From Gorsachius magnificus (taxonomy: Eukaryota > Chordata > Aves > Pelecaniformes > Ardeidae), in NCBI GenBank assembly GCA_034008185.1, contig CM067109.1, forward strand, positions 35,496,885-35,560,884: a stretch of 64,000 bases of DNA, given 5' to 3'. Both the position numbers and the translations under genes were made by a program. The notes beneath the pieces are model-generated. The model did no database searches and was not told the origin of the DNA. It saw nothing but the letters and a program-made list of their open reading frames with translations. Each line of letters opens with the position of its first letter. Positions within the stretch are counted from its first letter, which is position 1. Shown piece by piece: positions 51,789 to 62,982 of this stretch.

Positions 51789-54574
51789 TTTATTAGGTCT
51801 GTCTTTCCTGCTATGTATCTGGCATAACTTTTTTTTAGTTTTGGCACTTTCAATTTACCTTCATACTGTGTGATTAGCCCTGCAGCTGACATATTACAGC
51901 TCCCATGTTTACTTAGCAGATCTTTATGTTATACAATGTTCTGTAATCTTACGGACTCTTCTGTATCAATTTTTTCTTTCAATGCCTCATTCTCTTCTTC
52001 AGTTTTACAGCAAGTAATTTTCTCTTCCAGGGTTCTTCTGATCTGAGAGTTCTCCAGTAACTTTAAAAGAGGACCTTCCATAACACCTCTCAAGATGGAT
52101 GTAGCAATATCAGATCACTGTGTCAAAGCTCTTCTAAATATCTCCACAAACACTGCAAAGGAACTGTGCAAGTGGGATCTCCAGGGGATGGTTCCTGCTG
52201 CTGGTTTCCCATACACTGTCTCTTCAATCAACTGGCCTGGTTTGCAGCTGTGGGTCATAAATTTCACTATGCAACGTATTTAGCAGAGGAGAAACAAGCA
52301 TCTGCAAGGAAGTATAACAATTGTACTCAGTATATTCCTACCCACCAAGTGATGGCTAGGAAACAAGTTGGGGGTTTGTTTATAGATTGCCTGCCCAGTA
52401 TGTGGCCCACATCCCCAATTTCTCTGCACCCCACCAGGGGTCACTAACACCACATTACAGACATTGTTCTGCAGGTTAGGCAACTTTATTCTTCTATCAT
52501 GATAATTTAAAGTATTTACACACTGCACAGACACTCTTTTACACAAACATATACTTACTGGTATATTCATGAACCACATCTAAAAAGTTTTCAAAGACTG
52601 ACACATTGTGGGGTTTCCAAGCATGAAAAAAAAATATCTGTAGCCTTCTAGAAGACAGCCATTTGAAGGGCCTGTGAAAAAAAGCGTAAGTTCTCCCCAG
52701 AGACCATTCACTAGCATCAAAATATCCACATTTGGCATTAACTAAAGCTCTCCTGGTGATGGCAGACTTCAAGAATGAACATGTGCAAACAACATTTTCT
52801 CAAGAAATGCCACAGCAGGAACAAGAAAGTGGAAAACTCTTTAGGGGAATTACTGCATTTCTGAAATACTACTTATCTGAGAGGCTCACAGCTCAATGCC
52901 AGTATACATATATATAGCATACATATGTATATACATACAGGATCCAGAGATAGAGGACATTAAATAACGCATAGTGCCTGCTCAGTAAGTATGTGCACCA
53001 CTACAAGCAACACTATGTTCATCCATCAGCTTTCAGCCATAAGAACTTTAAATTCAGAGCACTAATGAGGAAGTTCAGCCACACAAAATAGGGAGAAGCC
53101 TGTTACCATCAGGTGAAATAGCAGGAGCCACATTACCAGACATATCATAAATCCACAAGTCTAACTCATCTGAAACAGCATCAATCAGACAGCACAGACA
53201 GAACAAGCTGCCAATAGTCTAGTCTAAAATAAATTTTTAGCTTCAGCCTTAACTCAGTGCTGAATACTTTCATCATAAGTATTCCCAGAACAACACCTGT
53301 ATGCAGTTACCCATCCACACAGGGAATTAATTAGTTTCTTTGAGAAGGTTGCAGCTGTCCTTAACAGTCAACAGTCCCTAAGCTAGCCATGTCTCTGTAA
53401 AAACCAGGAGCTTTTATTCCATAAATAAACTCCATCTCCCTCTACCACACAAACACTAGCTCAAGTCTGCTTAACAAAGGCAAGTGCTATTTGAGTCTTA
53501 GTCAGATAGCACTTCTAACATATCAGTTCAGTCTCAGATGAAAAGTTTTAAGAGTGAAATAAGCCCACCTTGGAGCTGGGTTTATTGTAGCATGTATTAA
53601 AGCTTCCACTTCTTGCAGCAGATTAGGAGACTAAGTCAAACCAACCTACAGGCCAACAAATCATTATTCTCCTAGCAGCTCAGTAAAAGTAGTCAGAGAC
53701 TGTGGCCTCATTCCCCTCTTCCTTCTGAATGAATAGATAGAATTAGCACCTAAGCAAGGCACAGAATTCAGGCTTGTGATTTCACCAGTCCATCTCAGAG
53801 AACAACTTAACCTTCCGGGTTAGAGGCAGCTCCAATAGTTACACTACATGGTTACACAACTAGACCATTAATACCTTTTAAAATTATCTTCCCACTGGTT
53901 CTGTAAACCTATGCAAGTCTCACTCCATCGCATTCCCTCTTCTTCTTTTGAAACTCCTGCCATGAAACTAGGAAATGTCAGGATTACAAAGAAGGTTCAT
54001 GTTATCCAAGATGGTCATCTGAGCTAATGGGAAGAACTTCACCCTCTCCCTCCAAAGAAGAGATGGACATTTGTTTGAGGGACAGAATACAATTCCATTC
54101 TTAATGATTTTAACTAGTGAACTCAGCAAATCACCAAGTCATTACATGACAAGAGACGTGCTGCCTAGAGTAAAAGAAGTAACAGGAAAAAACCACAAAT
54201 TAATCCAGTTTAAAAAAAAGTTAAACCAAGTAGTACTTAGAGGGAGCACTATGTATTGTATGCACATGTTTATATGTATAATACACAGTTACTCAGATAC
54301 ACACATAAATATTTAATATATAAAAAATAAAGTGCTTTCTATCAAGTCCCAATGCAGGGACATTATAAAATATTTCACCAACTGCAAAACAAATACATAC
54401 AAAGAATACTACACATCAAACATACATGAAAACAGTTAACACAGTATGTACAATCTGGTGGGTGTCCCAAGATAAAACATCCCTTCATATACATGGTATA
54501 TACAATACATACTCATCTTTACTCAATATATTATGACAATATATATTTCAAAACTTTGTTATAGACAAAAAAAA
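51789..54574 (-). other. RGMB: RGMB 3' UTR (distal end uncertain)
   Basis: Lies directly after the RGMB stop on the minus strand. Minus-strand AATAAA signals occur at 53581-53586, 53413-53418, 52485-52490 and 51789-51794. I chose the last as outer bound because RGMB has a long 3' UTR in other vertebrates, but there is no transcript evidence. It contains an open, coiled-coil-like minus-strand stretch (51929-52279) discussed separately. Confidence 0.35.
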
Positions 54575-55246
54575 CTACAAAAACACAACAAGGATCAAGC
54601 ACATGAGTCCAAGACCGACAAAGAATTTGCTACCCTTGCCCACACCACTACCTCCACTGCTGGGAAAGATATGCCAGTGCTCTTTTCTGGGGTGCAGTGC
54701 TTCCATATCCTGCAAGGCACTGTGAGCAGCAGCCGTGAAGTTAGCATCACCAGTGGTGAGTAGGTCAAATACACATGAGTAAAAATAGATGTCCTTCACT
54801 AGCATTTTCTCATGGCATTTGGTGGTGGCAGTTTCCAGTGTGTACACTGACCGGGGATGAGCAGCAGCACCACCCTGAGGGAGCAACTGCCCCATCACAG
54901 GCAATGGTAAGTGGCCACTATCATCAATGCGTTCACTTGAAGGGCAGCCGTTCACACACAGCTGCAGATCCTGGCTCTCCTCATAGGCCATGACCAACTC
55001 TTGAGGCATGCGAATAGCCAACGTTAAGTAGTGCCCAAGCTGGCGTATATACACTGTGGTCCCAATGTACTTGGCATGCATTTCGACATATTTGCCACTG
55101 ACTTTCTCCACAATTCGTAAGCTCTTGGTGTTCCCATCACCTCCACTTGTTGTACCATCAATAAAAGCTGCAGGCAAGTCATCAGTCACTGCTTGATATA
55201 CTTTCTGATCTGTACAGTCTTGATATGATTTAAAGATAATAGTTAT
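54575..55246 (-). CDS. RGMB: RGMB terminal coding exon (repulsive guidance molecule B / DRAGON)
   Basis: RGMB is a GPI-anchored cell-surface BMP co-receptor that also binds neogenin, acting in axon guidance and BMP signalling. This exon encodes the last 223 residues. It starts ITIIFKSYQDCTDQKVYQ after a strong pyrimidine-rich acceptor, in phase 0. It has the end of the vWF-D-like domain (CVNGCPSSERIDD), the Cys pair CHEK and YSCVFDLL, an N-glycosylation sequon NFT in TTGDANFTAAAHSALQD, and PRKEHWHIFPSSG. It ends with a hydrophobic tail (FFVGLGLMCLILVVFL) that serves as the GPI-attachment signal. The signal peptide, RGM N-terminal domain and the GDPH autocleavage site are in upstream exons beyond 64000. 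The segment between ERIDD and YTLETA differs most from mammals. It is convergent with CHD1, as in human chromosome 5. Confidence 0.96.
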   Translation of the reverse strand: MTIIFKSYQDCTDQKVYQAVTDDLPAAFIDGTTSGGDGNTKSLRIVEKVSGKYVEMHAKYIGTTVYIRQLGHYLTLAIRMPQELVMAYEESQDLQLCVNGCPSSERIDDSGHLPLPVMGQLLPQGGAAAHPRSVYTLETATTKCHEKMLVKDIYFYSCVFDLLTTGDANFTAAAHSALQDMEALHPRKEHWHIFPSSGGSGVGKGSKFFVGLGLMCLILVVFL

Positions 55247-58200
55247 CTGGGGGGGAGGAAAAAAAAAAGCAAAGTTAGTGGAAAAAAATAATTTCAATCC
55301 CTTTTCCATTTTGCAGCTGAACATATCTGGGACTGCCCACTAGCTCAGAGCTTGTTAGTTCTCCCCAACTCATGCCTGAAGGAAAACAGTCTGTACACAT
55401 GCTTAAAGCAATATTTTAGCAGAGGGCAATGGTTAAACTTGTTCTTAGGTTGGTCTGGAAGCACGACTATTAGCATATGGCAACAGCCACAAGGTCAGGA
55501 AAGAAAAAGGCTTTATATTTAATTAACCATCAGAACTCCCTCCTGCCTGATGGTTTCTTAACACTTTGGAATGCATCCTGCAGTCACAGAGAAGTGTAAG
55601 TGCCAAGTAATTCTTACAGTGCAAGCCACTACAGCAAAATCAGAGACTGTGAAATCACAGAAAGGTACAAGAGAACTCAGCTTCCCCCAATCACAATAGT
55701 CTCTCATAGCTCCTTTTACAGTGACTGCGAAACCCTTGCTGGGTCACTGTACTCTTATTGGATGTGTTGCCAGGATTGGCTGTGTGAGACTACTTTAAAA
55801 GCACTCGTGCTTAGTGCTTTATCAGCCATCAACAGAACAGGCAGTGAGATGAGATGCATGACCAGGAAAACCAGCTAGTCAAGTAACTGTTTTGGGCTCC
55901 TGATCCGTTAGTCCCAGGAACTGGGAGATTTGACACTTCCAGTCCACTGTTGCTAGAGATGTGCCCATGGAGAAACAAAGCAAGACTGAAAGACACTCAA
56001 AGACATGTGTTTGAAGACTTCCAACACAGAAACCAGGAGCATAAAGCAATTACTCATTCTTTTAAGGTTACAACTGGCCTTTTAAACCTTTACACTTATT
56101 TGAATAAGCCACAACAGAAAGAGTAGATCCTCCAGTCTTACTTGAAGGGAATAATTAGTCTATTTGGCAGACCAAGTCTGGAGTGTCTAGTGGCTTTTCC
56201 TAAAATAAAAGTATAACGAGGAATCATATATAAATATTAGAAACAGATATGCTACTTCCTTTACAGTTTCAGAAGGGCCTGACTTCTTGAAAAAGTCAAA
56301 GGCAGTTTTGTACCAGGAATAGGTATTTTAATCATTATTTTCATCACTGACTGATTACATCAAAATTACTGATTTAAGCAGTCTGCTGCAAGATTCAGAG
56401 TATTCCATATTAGAAGGCATTTTCAATCTAACATTACACTTCTTCCTTAAAATCTACTCTATAGCAATCTCACATTTTAATTTCAGTTAACCAGCACACT
56501 TCTGCACAACAGCTCGTTACATTACAGTCAATACGAATAAAACCTCTACCCTCGCTAGCCTCACCTCTCCATATCACTTGTATAGGACAAAAGTCTTCCC
56601 TTTTCTCTCCTCCCACTGCAACAATTCCTCCTTTGGAGTATGAAGACATACCCTACACAGCATTACATGTTTTCAGTGTTTGGTTTGCCCCAGGTTGTTG
56701 ACGCTGTCAGTCTGTCTTGCACACAGACAATACTTGCTATTTTGATTTCATACGTTCCCACTGGTGCTGACTGGAATTTTCCAATGTTTTTTCTTTGTGT
56801 TAATCAGTTATACAGCTAGCTTGAGACTATCTGTAGTCAAGCCATTTGGTAAACTGATGTCTGTGGGCCACAGCTAAACTTGAATGCCTATGCCCAAAAT
56901 CCAGAAAATGAGAACCTTTTTGCCACTCTATGCTTAGTGAAGTAAGCTCAGCAACCCAGAAGAGAAACCTGAGATTGTCAAGTGATTAGTATTTCTGCAT
57001 ATAATCCAGAGCCTCATGCAGTAAATCAGGTCTTGCATTTTATGTAACACAGTCGATGAAACAGATTTATCTCAGCCTGCTTAGACAAAGAAGCATTCTT
57101 ACTTCCTTGAACACATTTGCATTGCTCTGCAAGGAAAGAGTGATTTACATTTCAACAGAAGTAAAGCTCTAAGTCTGCTCTACACCTGAGCAAGTCTGGA
57201 GTTAAAAAGGGTTAATAGTTGTAATGAGAGACAGAACTGGCTACTTGATAAAACAGTTAAGCAAGGCAACTGGCAAAATTTATCAAGAAGCAGCCACCAA
57301 ACTATTCCGTCCAACGGTCCCTCCTCTGCGAGCATGAAATGCACACAGTTTCAGAGACAGAAAGGGAGAACAGAAGCCTTCACTGTAAAGCAAGATCAGC
57401 AGTAACACTGCACACTAAATGAGGACTATTAAATGAATGAAGGCCTCCACCTACCTTGCAAGGATGCAAGGACATACTCATATGTAAACACTGAGGCTCG
57501 AGACATTAGGTTTGGATATTGTGTTTTCTGTTGTGTGACATCCATCTAATCCTTAGGCCAATCAGTAAAATGAAAGTTCTGTAAGGTCCTCCCCTTATCA
57601 CCCACTCCTACCTCAATTTCATGCCCTGGTGCTGAGGGATAGTCAAGAGTTTGTTACAAAGGGAGATGAAGCAAATTTCACTGCAAAGCTTTCTCAGTGT
57701 AAGTTCTCAAGGTAACAGAAAGCATTAAATAGTGGAAAAGGTTATTTTAAACAAATTTAACATGTTATATGTGTACATGTACCTATAGTACTTTCTACAC
57801 TCTGGCTGGGTTTTAAGAACGCCCCCACAAAGCTGCTCATGCATCACTGTTCACACACTAGAAACTAGAAGCCCTTTCTAAACCCAGGACAGAAAAACTC
57901 AAATGCCAGAATATTCAGATGAAGAAAGTTCTTTGAAAGTACTGGTATCTCAGCATTGTTCTCTGGGCACATATAGAGCTCTAAAGCTACTGCAGTAAGG
58001 AACCCTAAAAGATGAAAATAAGGTTCTTCCAGAGACTAATCTTAAAATAGAATGTATAAACATCAGCTCTACTAAGAGTACTAAAACAAACAAAAAAACC
58101 CACCCACCATTCAATTTGCACTTGAAATATTTCATTTTGGACTTCATCGTCCCATTCCTACCAATGCCAGTAACATCATCCTCACTGAGTGTACTGATCA

Positions 58201-58412
58201 GAAATACTACTTAAATCCCACTGCATACGCAAAGCCTTTCAAGGATGGTGTTACTGAGATGCCTAAGTGAAGGTTCTACAATACCTTCATGTATCTGTAG
58301 AAGGCGCCTGCCTTGTGCATCTTAAGCAAAAGCAACATTTTCAACTCTCAGTTCTCACACTAGAATTCACTAGTGCCATAATGCAACAACAGTTACTAAT
58401 TTACTATGCATT
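55247..58412 (-). other. RGMB intron, proximal unique part
   Basis: Intron preceding the last RGMB exon. I searched for the upstream RGM exon (with the GDPH and Cys-rich blocks) and did not find it. No repeat was recognised in this stretch. Confidence 0.7.
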
Positions 58413-58886
58413 TCATAGAATCATCAGGGTTGGAAAATACCTTTAAGATCATAGAGTCCAACCATTAACCTAACACTGCCAAGTCCCCCACTAAATCATG
58501 TCCCTAAACAACATATCTACAGGTCTTTTAAACGCCTTTCAGAGTTGGTGAACCAACTACTTCCCTGGGCAGTCTGGTCCAATGCTTGCTAAACCTTTCA
58601 GTGAAGAAATTTTTACTAATATCCAATGTAAACCTCCTGGGGCACAACTTGAGGCTGTCCCCTCTCATAACCTGTTACTTAGGAAAAAAGACCAACACAC
58701 ACCTGACTAGAACCTACTAAACAACCCCAGTTCCCTCAGCTGCTCCTCATAAGACTTATGCTCCAGACCCTTCACCAGCTTTGTTGCTCCAGCACCTCGA
58801 TGTCTTTCTTGTAATGGGGGGCCCAAAACTGAACACAGTATTCAAGGTTCAGTCTCACCAGTGCTGACTACAGGCGGACGATCATC
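58413..58886 (-). mobile_element. CR1 LINE 3' fragment, minus strand, diverged
   Basis: Inverted CR1 tail (TCATAGAATCATCAGGGTTG) followed by recognisable but substitution- and indel-rich ORF2 end; no open frame persists. An older copy than 60193-61616. Confidence 0.88.
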
Positions 58887-58902
58887 AATAGCCTCATTTC
58901 AG

Positions 58903-58966
58903 GAGTTGGAATAGATGACCTCTAAAGGTCCCTTCCAACCCAAAACATTCTATGATTCTACGATTT
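58903..58966 (+). mobile_element. CR1 LINE 3' tail, plus strand
   Basis: About 64 bp containing only the CR1 3' UTR (ATAGATGACCTCTAAAGGTC, then TTCCAACCC) and octamers ending ATTCTATGATTCTACGATT. It lies head to head with the minus-strand CR1 immediately before it. Confidence 0.85.
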
Positions 58967-60126
58967 CAAATTAAATCACAGGCTAGTTCCTTTTAATATG
59001 CATAGCAGGTCTTTCAGGATGAAACAAAACTAAAAGGTGTGTTACAAATGCTAATGACTGCTCAGTCCGTCACACAGCACTAGGCATCACCCAAAGCAAG
59101 ACTTCTTCACATTTCTCTCTATATACCCATGCTTTTGTGGTGCACTATTTGCTGAAGTCAACATATCTCAAGGATACCAGCAAGAGGTGTACATGCAAAA
59201 GACACTTTGCTTCTTCCATGCATATTGGGGGTGGGGAGGGCATGGGGAGAGTAAACTGTCTGGGGAAGATTTAGGGACTGCCTCAGTGATGCTGTTGTGG
59301 CCAACTTCTCAGAAGCAAGAACTGCTTAAGAGTGTTACAAAACTAAATACAGTATTCCCTCTTCAGCCCAGCCTGCTTCTGTGGTACAGAAACACCACAA
59401 GACATTCTACCATGATGCATTCCTATTTCATGTCAGAGGAGAAAATGGGAAGGGAAGCTGTGTAGATTCCATAGACAACAAAGAAAAGAAAAGGAAGTCA
59501 ACCTGAAAACAAGACAGTTCAGCATTAGATGATTTCCAAGATCACTCAGGAAAGTGTTTCTTGAATGTGGTTAAGCAAGGAGGCCACTGTTCATAAATCA
59601 CTCTAGAAATCAATCTACTATTGATTAATTTCAAAACTACACAGAACTTCATCATAGTTAAGCATCGGTAATCAATGGGAACAGTAACTAAAACATTTTA
59701 TCTCCTTTTCTAAGGTGGACAACCCAAGGGGAAAGGTTCTCACCCCTCTTCACAGTGGAACTATAAAGCTTACATGGCAACAAACACAGAAGTAAAGCCT
59801 GTTTAAGGGGACAACATAAACATTTAACTTCCATGGCCAAGTCTGAGAAAAAAAACCCTGTCACTTATCATTAATTTATTCTCTGACCTACTGCCCCCAG
59901 AGGCTCTAAAGATATTCAGACAGATGCTGCTGAGTGAGTACGAATGCCTTGACTTTCCATCCCTCAAAGGCAGGGATTGAAGGCACTGAAACGTCTGTTA
60001 CAGTTGTCCAGCAGCCCCATAAATGTGACAGACAAGAAATCAATTTAATGCCTGACAAACTGCCATAGCTTGTCGTACAAAACCACCTCTAGTAACACCA
60101 GGCTGTCCTGAACACCAGGAAACAGC
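58967..60126 (-). other. RGMB intron, unique sequence
   Basis: No exon or repeat recognised. Confidence 0.6.
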
Positions 60127-60192
60127 ATTGTTTATCTTTACAGCAGCGAAGCTCACTAAGTTTGCAGGCGACGCCAAGTTGAGCAGGAGTGT
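60127..60192 (+). mobile_element. Old CR1, 5' piece, interrupted by a nested CR1
   Basis: Plus-strand sequence reading AAGTTTGCAGGCGACGCCAA then GAGTGTT matches the [11 protein letters not shown] part of CR1 ORF2. Its continuation (GATCTGCTTCATGG) resumes at 61617, so the element is split by the minus-strand copy between them. The 5' limit is approximate. Confidence 0.75.
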
Positions 60193-61616
60193 TCATAGAA
60201 TCATAGAATCACCTCGGTTGGAAAAGACCTTTAAGATCATCGAGTCCAACTGTTAACCTAGCACTGCCATCCCACCACTAAACCATGTCCCAAAGCACCT
60301 CATCTATCCTTCTTCTAAATACCTCCAGGGATGAGGACCCCACCACCTCCCTGGGCACCCCATTCCAGAGCCTGACAACCCTTTCAGTGAAGAATTCTTT
60401 CCTAATGTCTAGCCTAAACCTGCCCTGGCGCAGCTTCAAGCCATTCCCCCTCGTCCTATCATCTGTTACCAGGGAGAAGAGGCCGACCCCCACCTCACTA
60501 CAGCCTCCTGTCAGGCAGTTGTAGAGGGCGATCAGGTCTCCCCTCAGCCTCCTCTTCTCCAGACTAAACAACCCCAGTTCCCTCAGCCGCTCCTCGTATG
60601 ACTTGTGTTCCAGACCCCTCACCAGCTTGGTGGCTCTCCTCTGGACTTTCCAGCAAGGCAACATCTTTCTTGTAGTGAGGGGCCCAAAACTGAACACAGT
60701 ATTCGAGGTGCGGCCTCACCAGCACCGAGTACAGGGGCACGATCACCTCCCTACTCCTGCTGGTCACACTATTCCTGATACAGGCCAGGATGCCATTGGC
60801 CTTCTTGGCCACCTGGGCACACTGCTGGCTCATATTCAGCCAGCTGTCAATCAGTACCCCCAGGTCTTTTTCCGCCACTCCTCCCCAAGCCTGTAGCGCT
60901 GCATGGGGTTGTTGTGACCAAAGTGCAGGACCCGGCACTTGGCCTTGTTGAATCTCATACAATTGGCTTCGGCCCATCGATCCAGCCTGTCCAGGTCCCT
61001 TTGCAGAGCCCTCCTCCCCTCCAGCAGATCAACACTACCACCCAGTTTGGTGTCATCTGCAAACTTACTGAGGGCACACTCAATCTCCTCGTCCAGGTCA
61101 TTGATAAAGATATTAAACAAGACCGGCCCTAAAACTGAGCCCTGGGGGACACCGCTTGTGACCGGCCGCCAACTGGATTTAGCTCCATTCACCACGACTC
61201 TCTGGGCTCGGCCACCCAGCCAGTTTTTAACCCAGCGAAGAGTACATCCATCTAGGCCATGAACTGCCAGCTTCTCCAGGAGAATGCTATGGGAGACTGT
61301 GTCGAAGGCTTTGCTGAAGTCCAGGTAGACAACATCCACAGCCCTTCCCTCATCTACCAGGCGGGTCACCTGGTCATAGAAGGAAATCAGGTTGGTTAGG
61401 CAAGACCTCCCTTTCGTGAACCCATGCTGGCTGGGCCTGATCCTCTGATTGTCCTCCATGTGCCTGGTGAGCACACTCAAGATGAACCGCTCCATAATCT
61501 TCCCCGGTACTGAGGTCAGGCTGACTGGTCTGTAGTTCCCCGGATCCTCCTTCCGGCCCTTCTTGAAGAGAGGCGTCACATTTGCCAACCTCCAGTCATC
61601 TGGGACCTCCCCTGTT
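60193..61616 (-). mobile_element. Young CR1 LINE 3' fragment, minus strand, nested
   Basis: Nearly identical to the 3' 1.4 kb of the CR1 at 33930-38362; for example, the stretch corresponding to 37319-37395 is the same base for base. It encodes the reverse-transcriptase core including [29 protein letters not shown] and FADDTKLGG, with the frame that is broken at 37239 in the other copy intact here. Its own ORF2 is broken by a short deletion after LGEEW (near 60885) and again near 60645. It is 5'-truncated at CCCCTGTT (61616). Confidence 0.93.
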
Positions 61617-62460
61617 GATCTGCTTCATGGTAGAAAGGCTCTAGAGAGGGATCTGGACACGCTGGATCAATGGGCTGAGGCCAACTGGATAAGATTCAAC
61701 AAGGCTAAATGCCAGGCCCTGCACTTGGGTTAATAAAAAATACATGCAACACTATGGGCTTGGGGAAGAGTGGCTGGAAAGCTGCTTGGCAGAAAAGGAC
61801 CTGGGAGTGTTGATAGACAACTGGCTGAGTATGAGCCAGCAGTGTGCCCAGGTGGCCAAGAAGGCCAATAGCATCCTGGCTAGGTATCAGGAATAGTGTG
61901 GCCAGCAGGAGTAGAGAAGTGATCATGCCCCTGTACTCAGTGCTGGTGAGGCCGCACCTCGAATACTGTGTTCAGTTTTGGGCCCCTCACTACAAGAAAG
62001 ATGTTGCATTGCTGGAGCACGTCCAAAGAAGAGCAACAAAGCTCTGAAGGGTCTAGAGCACAAGCACATGAGGAGCAGCTGAGGGAACTGTTTAGCTTGG
62101 AGAAAACTGAGAGGAGACTTTATCGCTTTCTACAACTGACTGAAAGGAGATTGTAGCAGGGTGTGTACCTGTCCCATTTCCCAGGTAACAAGTGATAAGA
62201 TGAAACATCCTCAAATTGTGCCAGGGGAAGTTTAGACTGGGTATTAGTAAAAAAGTCTTAATTGAAAAGGTTATCAAGCATTGGAACAGGCTGCCCAGGG
62301 AAGTAGTTGGGTCACCAGCTCTGAAGGTGTTTAAAAGACATGTAGATGCAGCACTTAGGAACATGGTTTAGTGGGACTTGACAGTGATAGGTTAACGGTT
62401 AGACTTGATCTTAAAGGTCTTTTCCAACCTAAAGGACTCTGTAATTCGATGACTCTATGA
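61617..62460 (+). mobile_element. Old CR1, 3' piece, continuing 60127-60192
   Basis: Resumes the older plus-strand CR1 at GATCTGC and runs to a degenerate tail (AATTCGATGACTCTATGA). The sequence is clearly more diverged than the nested copy, with several frame breaks, though [19 protein letters not shown] is still readable. Confidence 0.88.
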
Positions 62461-62476
62461 TGTCCTCCAGCAAAAC

Positions 62477-62982
62477 TGTAGTATTGTGAGACTGAAAGAG
62501 TTAACAAATGTTGTCATGCCAGAGGGTGTGCGGTTCCGTGCTCTGACAGGACCACAGCTCTGTGCCATGAGTTTGAGTAAGGGGCTCACAACCGCCTGAA
62601 AGACCTTTTGGGACCACCCCTGTACAATGTCATCTTTGCAGAAGATCAAGAGTTATGTAAGTCCTCGAGGGGTGTGACTGGTACAATCAAGAGGCAGGAA
62701 CTAGACTATAAAAGGCACAACTCCAAGGAGCTGTTTGCACACCCATCACCCGAGGATTACCACACAAGATTATCATGTTTGTCGTCATCACAGGAGATAC
62801 TTCTCTCTCTCTTTTCCTTCCCCCTCTCTTTCCTTTTCTTCTCATGTGTGTCTCAATGGACCCACGCTGCCTACCATTATGTTTTCCCAGTTCAGGTTGC
62901 TTCAAATAAATAAAATGTTTAATTGATCCTTTGGTGTTGTTTCACCTCAATTTAGCCCAAGGGAATCACGAAAATACCTACA
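62477..62982 (+). mobile_element. Probable solo LTR (family unknown)
   Basis: Begins TGTAG and ends CTACA, inverted complements. It contains TATAAAAG at 62707 and AATAAA at 62905, about 200 bp apart, in the order U3-R-U5, with a pyrimidine-rich stretch between. No matching target duplication was found (flanks AAAAC and ACCCC), so the limits or the identity may be wrong. Confidence 0.45.

Noticed and set aside
60603..61262. Plus-strand open frames of about 100 codons
   Set aside because: Antisense shadows of the minus-strand CR1; identical shadows occur opposite the CR1 at 37274-37597.
60193..62460. Reading the opposed CR1 pieces as one inverted duplication
   Set aside because: The two orientations differ strongly in divergence, and the plus-strand element continues across the gap, so a nested insertion explains it better.
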